NCBI GenBank assembly: GCA_964019425.1
Contig: OZ025797.1
Location: 806,001 to 870,000 of the forward strand
Direction: 5' to 3'
Source: Flectonema sp. DT1601
Taxonomy: Eukaryota; Euglenozoa; Diplonemea; Diplonemida; Diplonemidae
DNA: 64,000 nucleotides
The translations under genes were made by a program, and so were the position numbers. This document shows positions 8,377 to 23,300 of the stretch, piece after piece; within the stretch, counting starts at the first letter, position 1; each line of letters begins with the position of its first letter. The notes under the pieces are model-generated. The model made no database searches. It had not been told where the DNA came from and saw nothing but the letters and a program-made list of their open reading frames with translations.

Positions 8377-11300
8377 CTGTTTTGATATTATTAGAAACCT
8401 CCCTTCTTGGCAATTAAAAGAAAACAATTATAACAATTCGATTTACAGTAAAAACACATACCCAGTCAAAGCTTCACTACATTCAAGCAGCTGAGAGGTG
8501 TTTCCGGTAAGTGAAATGTCAAGTGTTGTATTCTGTTTGTTTGTTTTATTATGTCTCGTCTTTTCGCAATAAATCACTAAAACTAAAAAGGATTTAAGTA
8601 AGTTAACATACATATATCAACCCATCCAAGGTCACTACAGATCTTGAAGCTCCAGGTGAGACGACACACTGTGACCATAAAGTCTTTGTTAAGTATTCAG
8701 GGCATACTCGAGAGACAGAGACTATGATATCGCTACACTTTAAGAGATTCAATATAATTGAAATAACGTCTTGAGGATTAACATTGATGGGCTGCTTTTG
8801 AATATGAATTCTATAAGTAGACGACAGAGACGACTGATCCGGTACATCAGTTTGTACAACATCAGGAGATACCGTCTGTGGTGTTGGAGTTACTGGAGGT
8901 GGTACTGTTGGTTTATTTGGTTTCCAATCTGAATCGCTACCCGTAAAGAAGACTGCTAATGTTGCTGGTAATCTTTCAACTTGGCAACTTGCTTTTCCGT
9001 TGCCAACATGTGCTGTGACAACACCTGTTTGACTCCACGTATTGTCCGATTCTTTTATCGCACAACTAAAACCTGTCGACAACATCTGATGCTGACATCC
9101 TTCACAAGTAATATCAATAACATGATATGACTTTTCTATTTCTGTAATATTCGGTGAGGCATTCTTGACACTCACGACTCCACTGACAGCTTTCCATGTG
9201 GAGGGAGTCAGGTAGACATTAGCAGAGCGACCCATCACAACAATCGAAAGCCATTTCTCCCCAACGGGATATTCAAGTTTTCCAAATGATAAATGAATTG
9301 AGAACTCATTCACAGATATACTTCTCTGAACATTACGACCAGCAGTCAAAGACAACTTCACAACAGATCCAACGTGTGCTCCAGCAAAGCCAGCAGGAGT
9401 AATGTAAGGCACTTCATTAGTAACACGACTTGCAAGGACTGCATAAAGAAATGCTTCCATCACGCTATCAATTGCAAGATTAGCTTCCATTGTACTCGCC
9501 GCAGATCTGTTGATTGACTGCAGATAATATTGCATATTACTAACTGCGCGCAGAGTATTACTTTGGAGAATCTCAGGATTTATATCAACGAGTGCATCCC
9601 AAGTAGGTAGTACCACTACAAGTAACTGACAACAGGTAATAATGTCACTAACTGATGTCACTGGAGTTACATCAGACAGCTGTGCTATTGCTGATATAAC
9701 TTGATGTGGTGACAGAATAATTCCAGATCGAATCTGAGCATTCTTCACATCCACATACTGTTGAAGTAATGATTTCTCTCCCCCAACCTGCAACACAGAA
9801 ACATGTCGACTGAGTCCCGTCCCAAGTAAAGTAGCTCTCTCAGTGTCTAATATGGCTGCACACATACTCAGGTAAGCGGATGGATCTCCACCTTGTTGTA
9901 AAATGCTATTTATCGACGCCATACAAGCGGCATTCGTATCAGTCGTGGGTGCTGCGGTCACATAAACAAAAGTTGCAATTTCCCCAACAAGTCCATTCGC
10001 ATCCCTCACTTCAGCTTTGATTTCAAGACCTTCAGGAGCTTCAGGAAGAATGATGTTACTCAGTACTGTTGCTGCTTCAAATCCATTTGTGAGGAGCTCC
10101 GTGGTACCCGGCAGGTAGGGCATTGTTGCAGGACGAATGTATGAAATTTGATAAGTAAAAGGTCCACTTCCAACTACTTCACCAACAGTGAATGTCCAGG
10201 GAGATCTTAAAGCAATTCCAACAGTAGTATCAGTCTCTGAGCAACCCATTATTGTTGATGTACATACTGCACTGAGTCTACTCATTTCTGGTGGTGCAAA
10301 AATATCAATTTCTCTTGTCGCGCACACCGGAAATACTCCAACTGCCGCGCATAACTCGAAGACATATCTCCCAGGCTCTAAGACCCCTCCGTTTACCTTT
10401 ATAACACGACTTCCTACTATTGGTGTAGAAGTCATCGTGTCTTGTAACTTCAATCCAGAAGGGGATGCTATTCTCCAATAGAACAAAGTATCAGAAAGTG
10501 GCAAGTTAGCACCGCCTGTCATGACAGTTGGAGTCATGTGACTTTGAGGGGCAGTGTCATGTGAAATAGTAACAACGAGATTAGGATCAGCGCTTTGATA
10601 AGATTCGTAACGATTAATAATTTCAGTGGTATCCTCCGCATGAGGACAAACATATATTTCATCAATCGCTACATTTGGAGTACCAATTCCAATCTCAAAC
10701 TCATGATCGCTTTCCGGTTGTAGAGGAGTTGAACTCAACGAAGCGCCGTCGCAAACCTGATTAACGCAAATAAAGACGTTGTTGCTCTTTATGATAGCCG
10801 TCAAGTACTGCCAACTGTTGGTGTTGAGAGCCTGCGTTGATGTAACTCTTGAACTGCTATCAACTTCAACAGATGGAAACAGTTGCTCATTCACTGGGTC
10901 AACGAGAATTGTGTACCCACGCTGTCCATTAGAATCTGTCAGCCGAATAAGTGGGCATCCTGACTGCGATATGCACCACTCGAAGGAATCGAACTTAACC
11001 CAAAACGAGACGGTAAGCTCTGGCCACCAGAACTTAGCTCCGTCAGCAGTAAATGTTCTCCCGTCGAGACGCATTGCATAGTCGGTGAGGCTGGGGCCGA
11101 ATGGTGAACTCTCAAAGTTAAAATCACCAGGTACTACTGATGATAACATGTATGGAATAATTAATCCTTCAACAGGAACAACTTGAACGTCACCCGATGT
11201 AGAATAGCTCTTCGTGAAGGAAACACTTTTAGTGGTTTGTTGCATGTGGAAGACGTAACAAAGTTCATTTCCGGTATCGTAACCAGCGTATTGAAGCGAA

Positions 11301-14300
11301 CATGTTCCAGCAGCAGCAGATGAACAAGCAACGGCAGTACAAGTATCATCCTGTCCTGGTAGATCACAATGAAGAACTTGAATAGGAACAGTTGTTCCAG
11401 AAGCAAGGAATCCATTTACAGCCATCGGGATAACAATCACAATAGCTGAGTCAGAAGTAGAAAGAATTGTTGCTTTACGAGTACCAACCTTTACAATAAC
11501 TGAACCGTCTTGGTTAGATAGCGGAAGATTCGCTCCTTCGATTACAAGTTGTCGACCTCCCTTCCAGTTTGACACTCCGGGAGATGTCTTTTCGATGATA
11601 CGAGTGTCAATAACTTGAGAGTACTTGCGAATCAAATCGCTGGTGGAGTAACCCTCATCACAGATAATTATTTCTTCTAAATTAGCAAACAGGAAGTCCG
11701 ATTGCGATACACCCTTTCCAATAGTCAGACTGCTGACATCAACATCCCATAATAGTGTTGGTGTAGATCTTATGATGGCAGACAAATCACAATTATTATT
11801 AACGCAAATTGAAATGTTTGAACTTGTTAACGACGCAGCTACAAAGTAATAATCATTCTTCAAAGTTCCCGTAGTAGATGACAACAACTCTGAAGAACTA
11901 ATTGAGTACACTTCACCACTACCATCGGACACAGAGAACGTAACAGAAGCAGTACTGGTAGCACCTTGTCTTTGAAGTGTTAAAGAGTAAGATGCTTGAG
12001 AAGATGTTTTGTGTAGGATTGTCACTACTCCGTTATCACTACCGAGGTTACTGAAAGCATTAAATCCTGGAATCTGAATCCAGACGATGATCGAAATATC
12101 ATCAACGAATTCAAAGTCAGCACTCGCAGACGACAACTGAGAACCGCTTTGAGTTGCTGCATCATAGCCGTTGAATTTGAATGCTGCTCCTCTGTCAGTA
12201 GTGACATACGCATCACAAGTGCAAAGAATAACAGTTTCACACCCACACTCTGCCGTAACAGTCGGAGACAGTGAGGGGTACATAGGACTTAGTGTTTGTT
12301 CATTAAATTGATAAGTATGACACATTGATGCAGGTTCTGGAGGTGTTTCAGAACAATCAGGACCAGAGTAACCAGTACTACACACACAGAATGCTACTTC
12401 AGTAAGAGGGTTTTCAAAACATGATCCGTGACTGCTACAAATAGTACCACTTGTTGTAACTCCCGGACATGGTGATGAACAAGATAATCCTTTCCATCCT
12501 GACTCACATGTGCAAACACCAGTTCCAGTAATGCCATCATTACAAGTTCCATGATGATTACAAACTTTACTATCAACTGTTGGACATTGTGATCCACATG
12601 ACTGTCCAAATGATCCCGCGAAGCAAATACACTCACCGTCTCCACCAATACCATCGTTGCACATTCCGCTATTGCAATTCAAACAAGGAGTGCAGGATGG
12701 ACCAAAGTAATTAGCAGTGCAGCGATCGCATAATTGTCCAGCAAAACCTGTGGCCCCACAATCACAACCTGTTGATGAACAACTTCCATGACCAGAGCAA
12801 GGCGCTGATATTGGAAGAGAGTTAATAACTAAATTAGCAGTAAATGTGTGCTGACCTTCATAGATATCTTCTAAAGTCACGTCGACAACAAATGTCTGCT
12901 TCCAGAGGGAAGCCGCATGATATTGCTCAACTCGTAAGTCAGAAAGATGAATATCTCCATTTGCTTCCATTATTGACATCAGTTCGGTACTATCTCCTTC
13001 GACATCATTTGACTTTCGAATACGTGAGATTCTAAAGGAATTCAGAATGGATGTATCAATTAATAACAATGGCACTCCATTAACAACATGAGACACGTAA
13101 ATTCTTCCAATTCGATCCCCTTTTATAAACTGTTGTCTGTCTGCAGTACTTGTGACGAATATCGCTGAAAATTGTGGTTGCTCAAGGCCAACCTCAATCG
13201 TGAGAGAGACAGTTCCGTCACATGACGACATTTCGATCTGATTACCAGCTGTGTAAGTACCAACGGAAACAGGACTGAATTGATAATCTGTCGCAATAAT
13301 GAGGGCTCCATTTGGGTACACATCCACTAGTAGTGTGTTTGTACCGCTCGTCAGTGAGATGGTTGTTTTCGACGAAAGTTGAATCCCGTTGATGCTGAGC
13401 ACAATACCACCTGAGTTGATTCTCCAATTGCGATCAGCCTTCGATACCAATCCGCGAGAAGATGGAACCGACAAGTGACTTCCCTCTCCAATCTTAACAC
13501 CAAATTTATATTCCGGACACTGCGGTAATGTTGTAACTTCTTCAGCTGGTTGTACTTTTAGATTTCTAAATATCGCATCCCTGCAGTCAAATGAGAAGAA
13601 TCCAGTCCTAGAAGACTCCAACAGCTGTAGTCCTAATGGTAGTACTCCGGAATATATCTTTTTATTGTCAGCGAATACAATTAATTGCTGAGTTGTTGGA
13701 TTAACGTAAGCCTCGATATATAAAGAAGTTTGTTCCAACTTATTAACTTCTTCATCAATCGCAAGTATTGTAACACCAGCTTGCGTCTCACCCATGAAGG
13801 CATTCGTCCAAGAAAGCTTTGTTTCAAATGTTCCCTTTAGTCGAGCGACAACTACTTCTGAGTTTCGTACAAATATTGTAACACAATCGACGTAGGTGTC
13901 TCGGAGTTCTTTTGGTGATGAAAGTCCTACAGTTAGTCCGTATGCACCCCCGTTGTTACTTTTCGTTACTTCACTTCCAATTAAAGCTGAAACTTGATAA
14001 GTTCCAGAAGTTGAGAAAGGAGTAACGTACCATCGAGGTGATATTGTTCCGACAGATAATTTTAATTTTGTAGAAGTTGAATCAGCTGATGGTTCAGGAG
14101 CTGCACAAGGTTCAGAACATGGACCAACAGTAAGGAGATTTCTCATATCAAGTGTTAGTTGAGAAGTGCTGACTGCTTTCGATGATTGCGGTGAAAGTAG
14201 AACAGCATTCTGAGTACATATCCATTTCTTCTTTGTACTACAAGGACTGTCAACCCACTTCTTCCTTCCCAGAGATCTGATGTGTGAAAGAGAAGCGCAT

Positions 14301-17300
14301 CTCCCGTAGTTGTCCGGGCGTCCATCTTGCCAGAAAGTCATCGACGGCTCTACATAATCCGTTCCTTCCCAATACCATCCATTCCACAATCCTGTTGGAA
14401 GCTGCAGTCCAAACCAAACATCATCACGTGAGAGCTGTCCAGCAAAGAGCGACTTTTCTTCAGCATCAAGTCTTCCTAATGCTGCACTCATACTGTGGCA
14501 TGACCAAAGAGCTTCTGACCAAGTTCCAACTGTGGTAGACTCTCTGTAACAAGTAGATCCTGATAAATGCCATCCACTACTACATTTATACTTAGCTCTA
14601 CAGTTAACTTCACATCCATCACCTGACCAGCCGTCTGTACAAATGCAGCTGCCAGTATCGGTACAGATACCTCGTCCGTTGCAAACACCAAAAGTTGAAG
14701 AAGAAGCTGGGCATTCGTATTGGCATTCTGATCCGACAAAGCCGGGATGACATTTACACTTTCCTTGTGTTTCATCACTGCATCGACCGCGACCAGAGCA
14801 TGGCTTCAGAATACCACCAGGACATTCCCCGTTACATGCTGGATAGGCGAACCTTCCAAAGGAACACACTCCACATGCAGTTCCCGTAACATAAGGATTA
14901 CTACATTGACATCCCTCAGATGAACACAAACCCTGACCAGAACATATTAAAGGTTGCTCACTAGACATTGATGCTAAGTAATCAGTAGTACTGCAGGCAC
15001 ACCCAACAGGTAGGTTACAACTACTCGACACTGGAATGCAAGTATCTCCACAAGGGATTGTTCCGACTGCGCAAACAGAACAACAAATTCTCTGCGCAGG
15101 AATTGCAGTGAGACAAGTCTTTGTGCATCCAGTGCCGTAGTGGTCGCTGTCGCACGTGCACTCTCCGGAGCCGGTTCTGCCATGTGAACAGGTTCCTTTA
15201 TTGTTGCAAACAGAATTTGGATATCCGGGGCATCGACCTCCGCACCCTGGCCCAAAGGTACCTTCAGGGCAGTCACATATTCCAGTTGTGGAATCCAACG
15301 GATTTGGTTTGCATCGATTTTGATCTCCACAAGCAACTTTCTCATTTGGGTCAGAAGTCGGTACATTACCAAGAGGTGTAAAGGGCGGAGGCATCAGAAA
15401 TGATAGAGGCTGCTGAACTGCGAGATCTAATGACCTCACGGAATCAAAAAATAAAACCTCTACATCAGAACTGCTGCCATCAATAGGACCACCCTGTTCG
15501 TAGTCAACTGGAATGGCGCACCTCATTTGACAATTAGTCGCTGCAATCCATCCTTCTGATACTTTACAAATCTCACAGTTAGTACCTGACCAGCCAAAGG
15601 AACATGTGCATGCACACTTATTCAACTCTTCATCAACGTGAGCCGTTCCTCTATTTCTACAAAAGGAGTCGGTGCACTGACAGGAGTACTCTGTTCCAAT
15701 ATTTGTTGGAACTAATGTCTGATCACAATTAGTACAATCCGCATTGAATCCAACAGGACAGGAATCACAAGCTCCACTACTGTCACTTGTTGAAGTTGGC
15801 ATCCAGAAATCATAACAGCTGCAGCTATTGCAATCACCTGATAGATTGTTTTCATACTGCAAACAAATACCGTGACCATCACATACTGGTATGCAGTCAG
15901 GGTAGTTATGATATCCAACAGCACACCTGTCACAGTTATTGAGAACATCAGAGATGTAATTAGAAGGACATAATTCACAACTATGACCAGTCCATTGATT
16001 TAAACAAGTACACTCACAAGAGGATCTTAATTGATTACTTGTTACTGTTGATGAATGTGTTGGACCATTACATGAGATTGATAATTGACATTCGGTACAA
16101 ATATTTTCAATTGGATCAAAGACCCATCCTTCAAGACAAACACTACAATCACTTTCAGGATCGAATCCGAGTAAGCAGCTGTTACAGTTTGCAGACGACT
16201 TCCAATTATTACGACAGGTACACGTGCAGCTATCGCTATTAGTGTTTGATGTTACGGATATCGCATTTGAGTTACAATGAGTTGTTACATCACAAATAAT
16301 ACAATCAGGGTAATTAATAAATCCAACAGCACATGAACTACACTCAATATTCGATCCGAGTGGTGCAGCAATCACAAAGTTTGAAGGACACTGACTACAA
16401 TCTGATGATGTCCAAGAACTACTACAACTACACTCACAGCTACTCTTATCTAAAGCACTTTCAACTGATGTAGCGTGACTGCTACAATGTACTTCTACAT
16501 CACATAAAATACATTCATCGTTACTCCATGAGTATCCCGTAGCACAAGTATCACAATTAACACCTGAGTACTTACTAGGACAAGTCTCACATTGTATTCC
16601 TGTCCATTTATTCTCACAACTAGTGCAGGTACAAACAGCCTGGTCTGTACCATCCTGAGTGATTAAACCATCAATTGAAGTACCTCTGTTATTACAGTGA
16701 TCTTGTGATGTGCACATTAAACAACGAGGGTAGTCACCAAATGATAAAGTTGTTGTTATTGCATTCCAAGAAGTAGCGCAGTTGTTGCAATCAGATCCCG
16801 TGAATCTCGATGAGCAAACAGAACAGTGAGGACCTGACCAACTATTCCTACAGGTGCATATACATTCATCATTTAGTGAAGACACAGAAATAGCGTGGTC
16901 ATTGCAGTCACTTGTTTCTAAACATTTCCTGCACGTTACTCCGACATAACCCGAAGCACATCCAACACAATTATTATTGACATCATACTTTGGAGGACAT
17001 GTTGAACAATCGTCTCCAAACCAATTACCTGTACAATCACACACACAGTCATCAGCTCCATCGTTTGCAATAACAGAACGTGCATTAGATGAACAGTGTT
17101 GGTGAATATCACAAATAGTACACTCTGGGTAATTAATTCTGTTGAATGAGCAGGTCTGACAATTAGAATCAACCGAATAACGTACTGGACAATCACTACA
17201 AGATTCACCTGACCATTGATGTTGACAAACAGGACAGCTACATGACAATCCATCACTCGAAACTAAAGCAGCGTTACCAGAACAGTGAATGTTGTTAGTG

Positions 17301-20300
17301 CATAAAGAACAATCACCAGAAGGAAGCATTTCAAATCCTTCCTTACAACTCTGACAGACAGTTCCTTGGTAAGGATGAATACAATAATCACAATTCGCTC
17401 CCGTAAACCGATCAGGACACTTGCACAGACAATCTGTTTGTGAAGTAGTCGATACGATTTCAGCACCACCTGCAGTGTTACAAGCTGAAGTGATAGATTG
17501 ACAAGAGTCACAGTTTGGATAATTAATATGACCAGTCTTACATTTATTACAAGCTGCTACGTACTTTGAAGTATCGCAAGTGTTGCATCTATCTCCAGTC
17601 CATTGATCTGAGCAAGTACAGATACACTGAGTTCGTTGAAGATTCGCAGTAACAGAATGAGCGTGTGAGTTGCAATCAACTCCAATAGAACATTCTTCAC
17701 AAATATTATTATCTGTAATAACATAACCAGGAACACATGTAGAACAGACTTGTTCATCATCTTTAGCATACGGAGACTCACAACCGTCACAGTACTTGCC
17801 GGAATATTTAAAGGCGCATCCTGCATTTGGATCGCAGATGCATTCGTCGTTTGATGTGATTATCGAAATACAATTCTTTAAGTGAGGGTGTGTTAGTAAA
17901 TCACAATAAGTACAAACTGGGTATTGAACATAATTAGTTTTACAAACTCCACAATCAGATGAACTGTCGAAGCGATTATCACAAATAGAACAAGATGGAC
18001 CAGACCACTGATTGCGACAGTTGCATTGACACTCGCTGTTTATTTCAGATACTGATAAAGCATTACCATTACAATCTGTAGCTACATCACATGGTCGACA
18101 AGTCGGGTATTCAACGTAACCAGATTCACATTTAGAACAACTGCCTCCTGTAAAACCAACTTCACAATTACATTTGCAGGTTCCTAAGTTGCTGTTAGCA
18201 GTAACCGCAATAGCATTGCCGCTACAACTCGAGTCGACGCTACAAATAACATCACAACTTGGGAAGTTCAAAACGTTATCAGCACACGCAGTACAATCAC
18301 TGTTGAATGCAGTTGGTGAAGTTCCGCAAGATTGGCAACCAGAACCAGTCCATGGGATTACACAAGAACACAGACAGGCAGCATTATTTAAAGTCTTTGA
18401 ATAACAACTTGTAGCTATATCAATACTATCCGATACTATTGATTGAGTTATTGAATAGTCTGAACAGAACAATGAATTCCATTCTAATAAATTATCTGAT
18501 TGTGGAATCGTATCGCTGTGAACAATACATTCCATACGATCAGTGTTATAAGAAACTCCTAAACATTCTGACTGACAATGTTGAATACATTCCTCGAGTG
18601 TTGTTGTTGATTGTTTTGCCCATCCTGAGGCGCATGAAAACTCACCAAAACACATTCCACTTCCAAGTCGTTTAAAATAATTAGTAACTTGACCAACTGT
18701 AACTGATGAGCTGTGAAGAAGTCCATTGCAATCAGTAGAAGTGCTGCATAAACTACAAACACCACTTGGTAGTAATAAATGATTATAACCGCACTCATCA
18801 CAGTTACTACCTGAGTATGGGTAAGGACAGATTGAACAATCGACTTCAGACCATTGATTGTCACATTCACAAACACATATCCCGTTGAGTGATTTAATTA
18901 TTCCACGACCTGAGCACAGAGTTGCGCTATCGAGTTGGTCGCATTGTTTACAAAATGGAAATGGTGAATCACTTCCTGCAGCACAGGAGTTACATAAATT
19001 ATTATTTTGATCAAATATATCTGGACAGGTGTTACAACTACTACCCGACCATCCATCAATACAGACTCCACACTGACATTCAGACTGGTCAGAGGTCGTA
19101 CTTATTGTTAAAGAATGACTGTTGCAGTGAATGTCGATATCACACTCTACACAATTCGGATATCCAATCATTCCGTGAGCACATCTATCACAATTATCTC
19201 CAACAAAAGGATACGGACATATCGAACAGTCATATCCAATATATTGACCAACACATTCACATTGACAACTTACTCCATTAGTTGTCGCAGTACCATGTGA
19301 TGAACAATATGTTGAATCGCATACTTTACAATTTGGATATCCAAAGTAAGATTGAGAACAAGAATTACAAGTAATTTGATTATAAATAATTGGACATTGT
19401 GAACAGTCAGTGCCGTACCAATTATCAGAACAGCTACAACTACAATGAGATCTGCTAGAGTCATGAGTAACTGATAAAGCATGACTACTACAATGATCAG
19501 TAGTCGAACACTTAACACAGGATGGGTAACCAATTCTACTATTCGCACATCTGTTGCAGTTTGTTCCTCCGTACTCCGCAGGGCAAGTTGCACAACCAAC
19601 ACCCGTCCACTGATTGTTGCATTCACAGCGACAATTAGCTTCAGTCGCATTAAACCAAACACTTACCGCTTGATCATTACCTGAACAGTGTTGATCGATA
19701 CTACACTGCGTGCATTGTGGGTAGCTGATGTAACCGAATGCACATTTATCACACATTTCACCCGAATAGTTTTCAGCACATTCACAGATGCAGGAATTCC
19801 TTGAAGGAGATGAAGAAACAGAAGTTGCAGTAGAAGAACAGTGAACATCAATTGAACACTTTATACACGACGGGTAGTTATGATATCCATCTGCACACTC
19901 TCCGCAATCAGCCAACAGATTGTACCTTTCGGGGCAGGTGTTGCACATCGTTCCTGTCCAGTTATTCTTACAAAGACAGTGGCAGTTGTTATCAATAACC
20001 TGTACAGATAAAACTCCCTCACCACATTGATGAGTACTACAAGAAATACAGTTAGGTGGTAAGCCATAGTAACCTGAAGCACACTCGGAACACGTCGTCG
20101 CATCTAAAGTTGTGGGGCAGCTGTCACAAGTGGAACCAATCCAATTTCCAGAACATTGACAAATACAACCTGACGACGTCGGATTTACTATCGCCGTTCC
20201 GTGAGCACAAAGAGAAGAGTCGCACGGTAAGCAAGTCGGATATTCAAATCGACCGGCAGCACAAGTGTCGCATCCGTCTCCCTGAAAGATTTCTGGGCAC

Positions 20301-23300
20301 TGCTCACAGTACTCTCCAAACCATTGACCTCTACAGGAACATATGCATCCTTCTGCTTCTGTGAAAATAGCTGTTCCACGGCCCTCTATGCATTGTCTTT
20401 GAACGCTGCACGGTACGCAAGCATTTTGAAGATTTCTGACGTAGCCAGAAGCGCAGTTAGTACATTCAGTTGCGTCATATTCCATCGGACATTCCGAGCA
20501 AGTCTCACCAGACCAAAGACTGCTGCACTCGCAGATACATTGCGTGTTGTCTAAGTTACTCATCGTAGACGTGGCGTGGTTAGTACAGTGAACTGATATC
20601 TCACATCTGATGCAACTTCCTCCAACTGCTGCTATGAAACCAACTGAGCACTGGTCACACCGAGAGCCTGCGTAGCCTTCATCACAAGTACAGGTGCAGG
20701 CAGTTTGATCTAAATTAGTACCAACTACTCCATGATCATTACAACTATTTACTGAAGTACATTCAATGCAACTGTTGTTTGTGTCATGAATCCAATTTGA
20801 TTGACAAGAAGAACAAACATCTGATAATCTGTTCTCTGAACTGCATAGTGCGCACCCCCCTGCTGGTAAGTTGTAACCAGCAGCACATGTTGAGCAGCCT
20901 GTCGTCGCATCAAACTGACGAGGGCAGATACCACAATTAGGACTGAGGTAATTTGCTAAACATTCACATTCACAAGTAATCCCATCGGTAGTAGAAACAG
21001 AAGCAGCTCTTCCATTACAGTTGACATCAATAGAGCACTGAGAACAAGTTGGGTAATTTAATAAACTCATACTTGTTGTAGCACAGCTATCGCAAGTGAT
21101 TTGATTATATCTTTGTGGACAGGACTGACACTGAGTGCCATCCCACTGATGGTCACAAGTACATGTGCAAGAGAGTCCATCAGATGACGGCCAAGCAACT
21201 CCGTGATTATTACAGTGAGTGCTGCTGCATTTTTCACATGTTGATATCGATGTCGTTACTTTTTTGAAGTAACCGCCAACCTGATCACATTCACTGCAGT
21301 CAGTTCCTTTAAAACCAGGTTTACATTCACAACTACATTCTGAATTACCTCCGAATGATGTAACTGATAAAGCATTATTACTACAATGAGTACTAACAGA
21401 ACAACTAATACAACTTCCATCGACATCAAGAGTGTATCCTCTGATACAAACACTACATGTTGACTCATCGTAACCCGTTCTACAAATATCACACTTTGAT
21501 CCCGTCCAGTGTGACTTGCACTGCTCACAAACGCAGGTCAATAAGTCAACAGAAGGAATAACTAAGAGTCCATTATTATTACAATACGAAGGGTCTGTAC
21601 AGTCTACAGGTTCTACTCCGCTTGTAGGGGCGGCAATAGAACAGTCGAGACCAGACCAGTCTGGTAGACAATCACAAACACAAGTATTACTCTGTGTTGC
21701 TGTTACAGACACAGCTCTGTTACTACAATGATCTGAGTTAGTGCAGAGTGTGCATCCACCCAAAGAGTTTGTTATGTAGAGTTGTGATGAATCACATGTA
21801 CTGCAATCATTATTGTATCCTTCTGGGCACTGTTCACATTGATCTCCGTACCAGTTATCGTTACAAGTACACAAACAAATTGTATTGAGACTGTTACTGA
21901 ATGCTATTCCATTTTGATTACAATGAGTGAAGTCAGAACAGATAATATCACATTGTGGATATCCAATAAATCCATTCTTACAGGTGTCACAGTTTCCTGT
22001 AATGATGTCGTATTGAAGTGGACAATCATCACAATAGTCACCAGTCCATTGATGATCACATGAACACTTACAACCACCTTCGATATTGTTTCTATCTGCT
22101 GAGGGTGTTCCCCTGCCGTTGCAGAAGCCAAGCTCTGATAACTGGCAGTTAGAGCAGCCTTCACCTTTTGTAGTTTCGTAATTCATAAATCCAGGACTGC
22201 AGGCGGCGCAATCAAGCGCATCGTTATACCTCGTTGGGCAGATATTACAAGAGTCTCCAGTCCATTGGTTTCTGCAAGTACAGACACATCCATCTTGCGC
22301 AGTAGTTGTCGTCACAGCAGTCGCTCTGTTATTGCAGTGAGCTTCACTAGTGCATCCTCCACATATTGGATAGTTAACATAACCTGATCCACAACTGTCA
22401 CAATTATCTCCTGTGAATTGGGACTTACAAATAGAACAGTCAAATCCTGACCATTGATTATCACATTCACAGACACATGAATCTCTTTGAGATGATGAAG
22501 AGATTACTCTGCCGTTTCCAGAACAGTGGACAGCGTCGTCGCATTGCGTGCAAGTCGGGTAATTAATAAAACCAGGAAGACAATCAGCGCAATTCAGAGT
22601 TGGATCGAATGGTGAAGGACACGTACCGCACGCAATACCACTCCAATGGTTGGAACAACTGCAGTCACAAGTAGCTGTTAGTACTCCATTCCTACAAGAA
22701 GTTGAATCACATTGTGTACACATTGGATAATTTGTGTGATAGTCAGCACACTTATCACAGTTAACTCCGTCAAAGTTTGATGGACATGTCTGACATTTCA
22801 TTCCAGACCATCCACCAACACAATTACAGATGCACTCTGTTTGTGAAGGGTTTGTTCCAATCACAGCACCATTAGCATTAGAGCAGGCTGATGCTAAAGT
22901 AGAACACTCAACACAGTTCGGGTAATTAATTCTACCCACACCACATCTACTACAATCAGATGACTCATCAAACTCTGATGAGCAGATTGTACACTTTGAT
23001 CCTGACCACTTGTTCCTGCAGTGACACTGACAGCTATCATTGATATCGTCAATACTAATAGCAATCGCATTCTCACTGCAGTCTACAACATTGCAAAGAG
23101 TGCAGGTGGGGTATTGAACTCTTCCAGCTGCGCACTTGTCGCAGTCAGCAGCGTCAAATTGCGGGGGACAGACAGAGCAGTCAAAACCAGTCCATTGAGA
23201 TCTACATGTGCACAAACACTTGTTGTCATTTGTTCTAACTACTGCTTCAGCATTCTGCGCTCCCGAACAGTGAGTTGCCAAAGTACACTTCTCTGTACAA

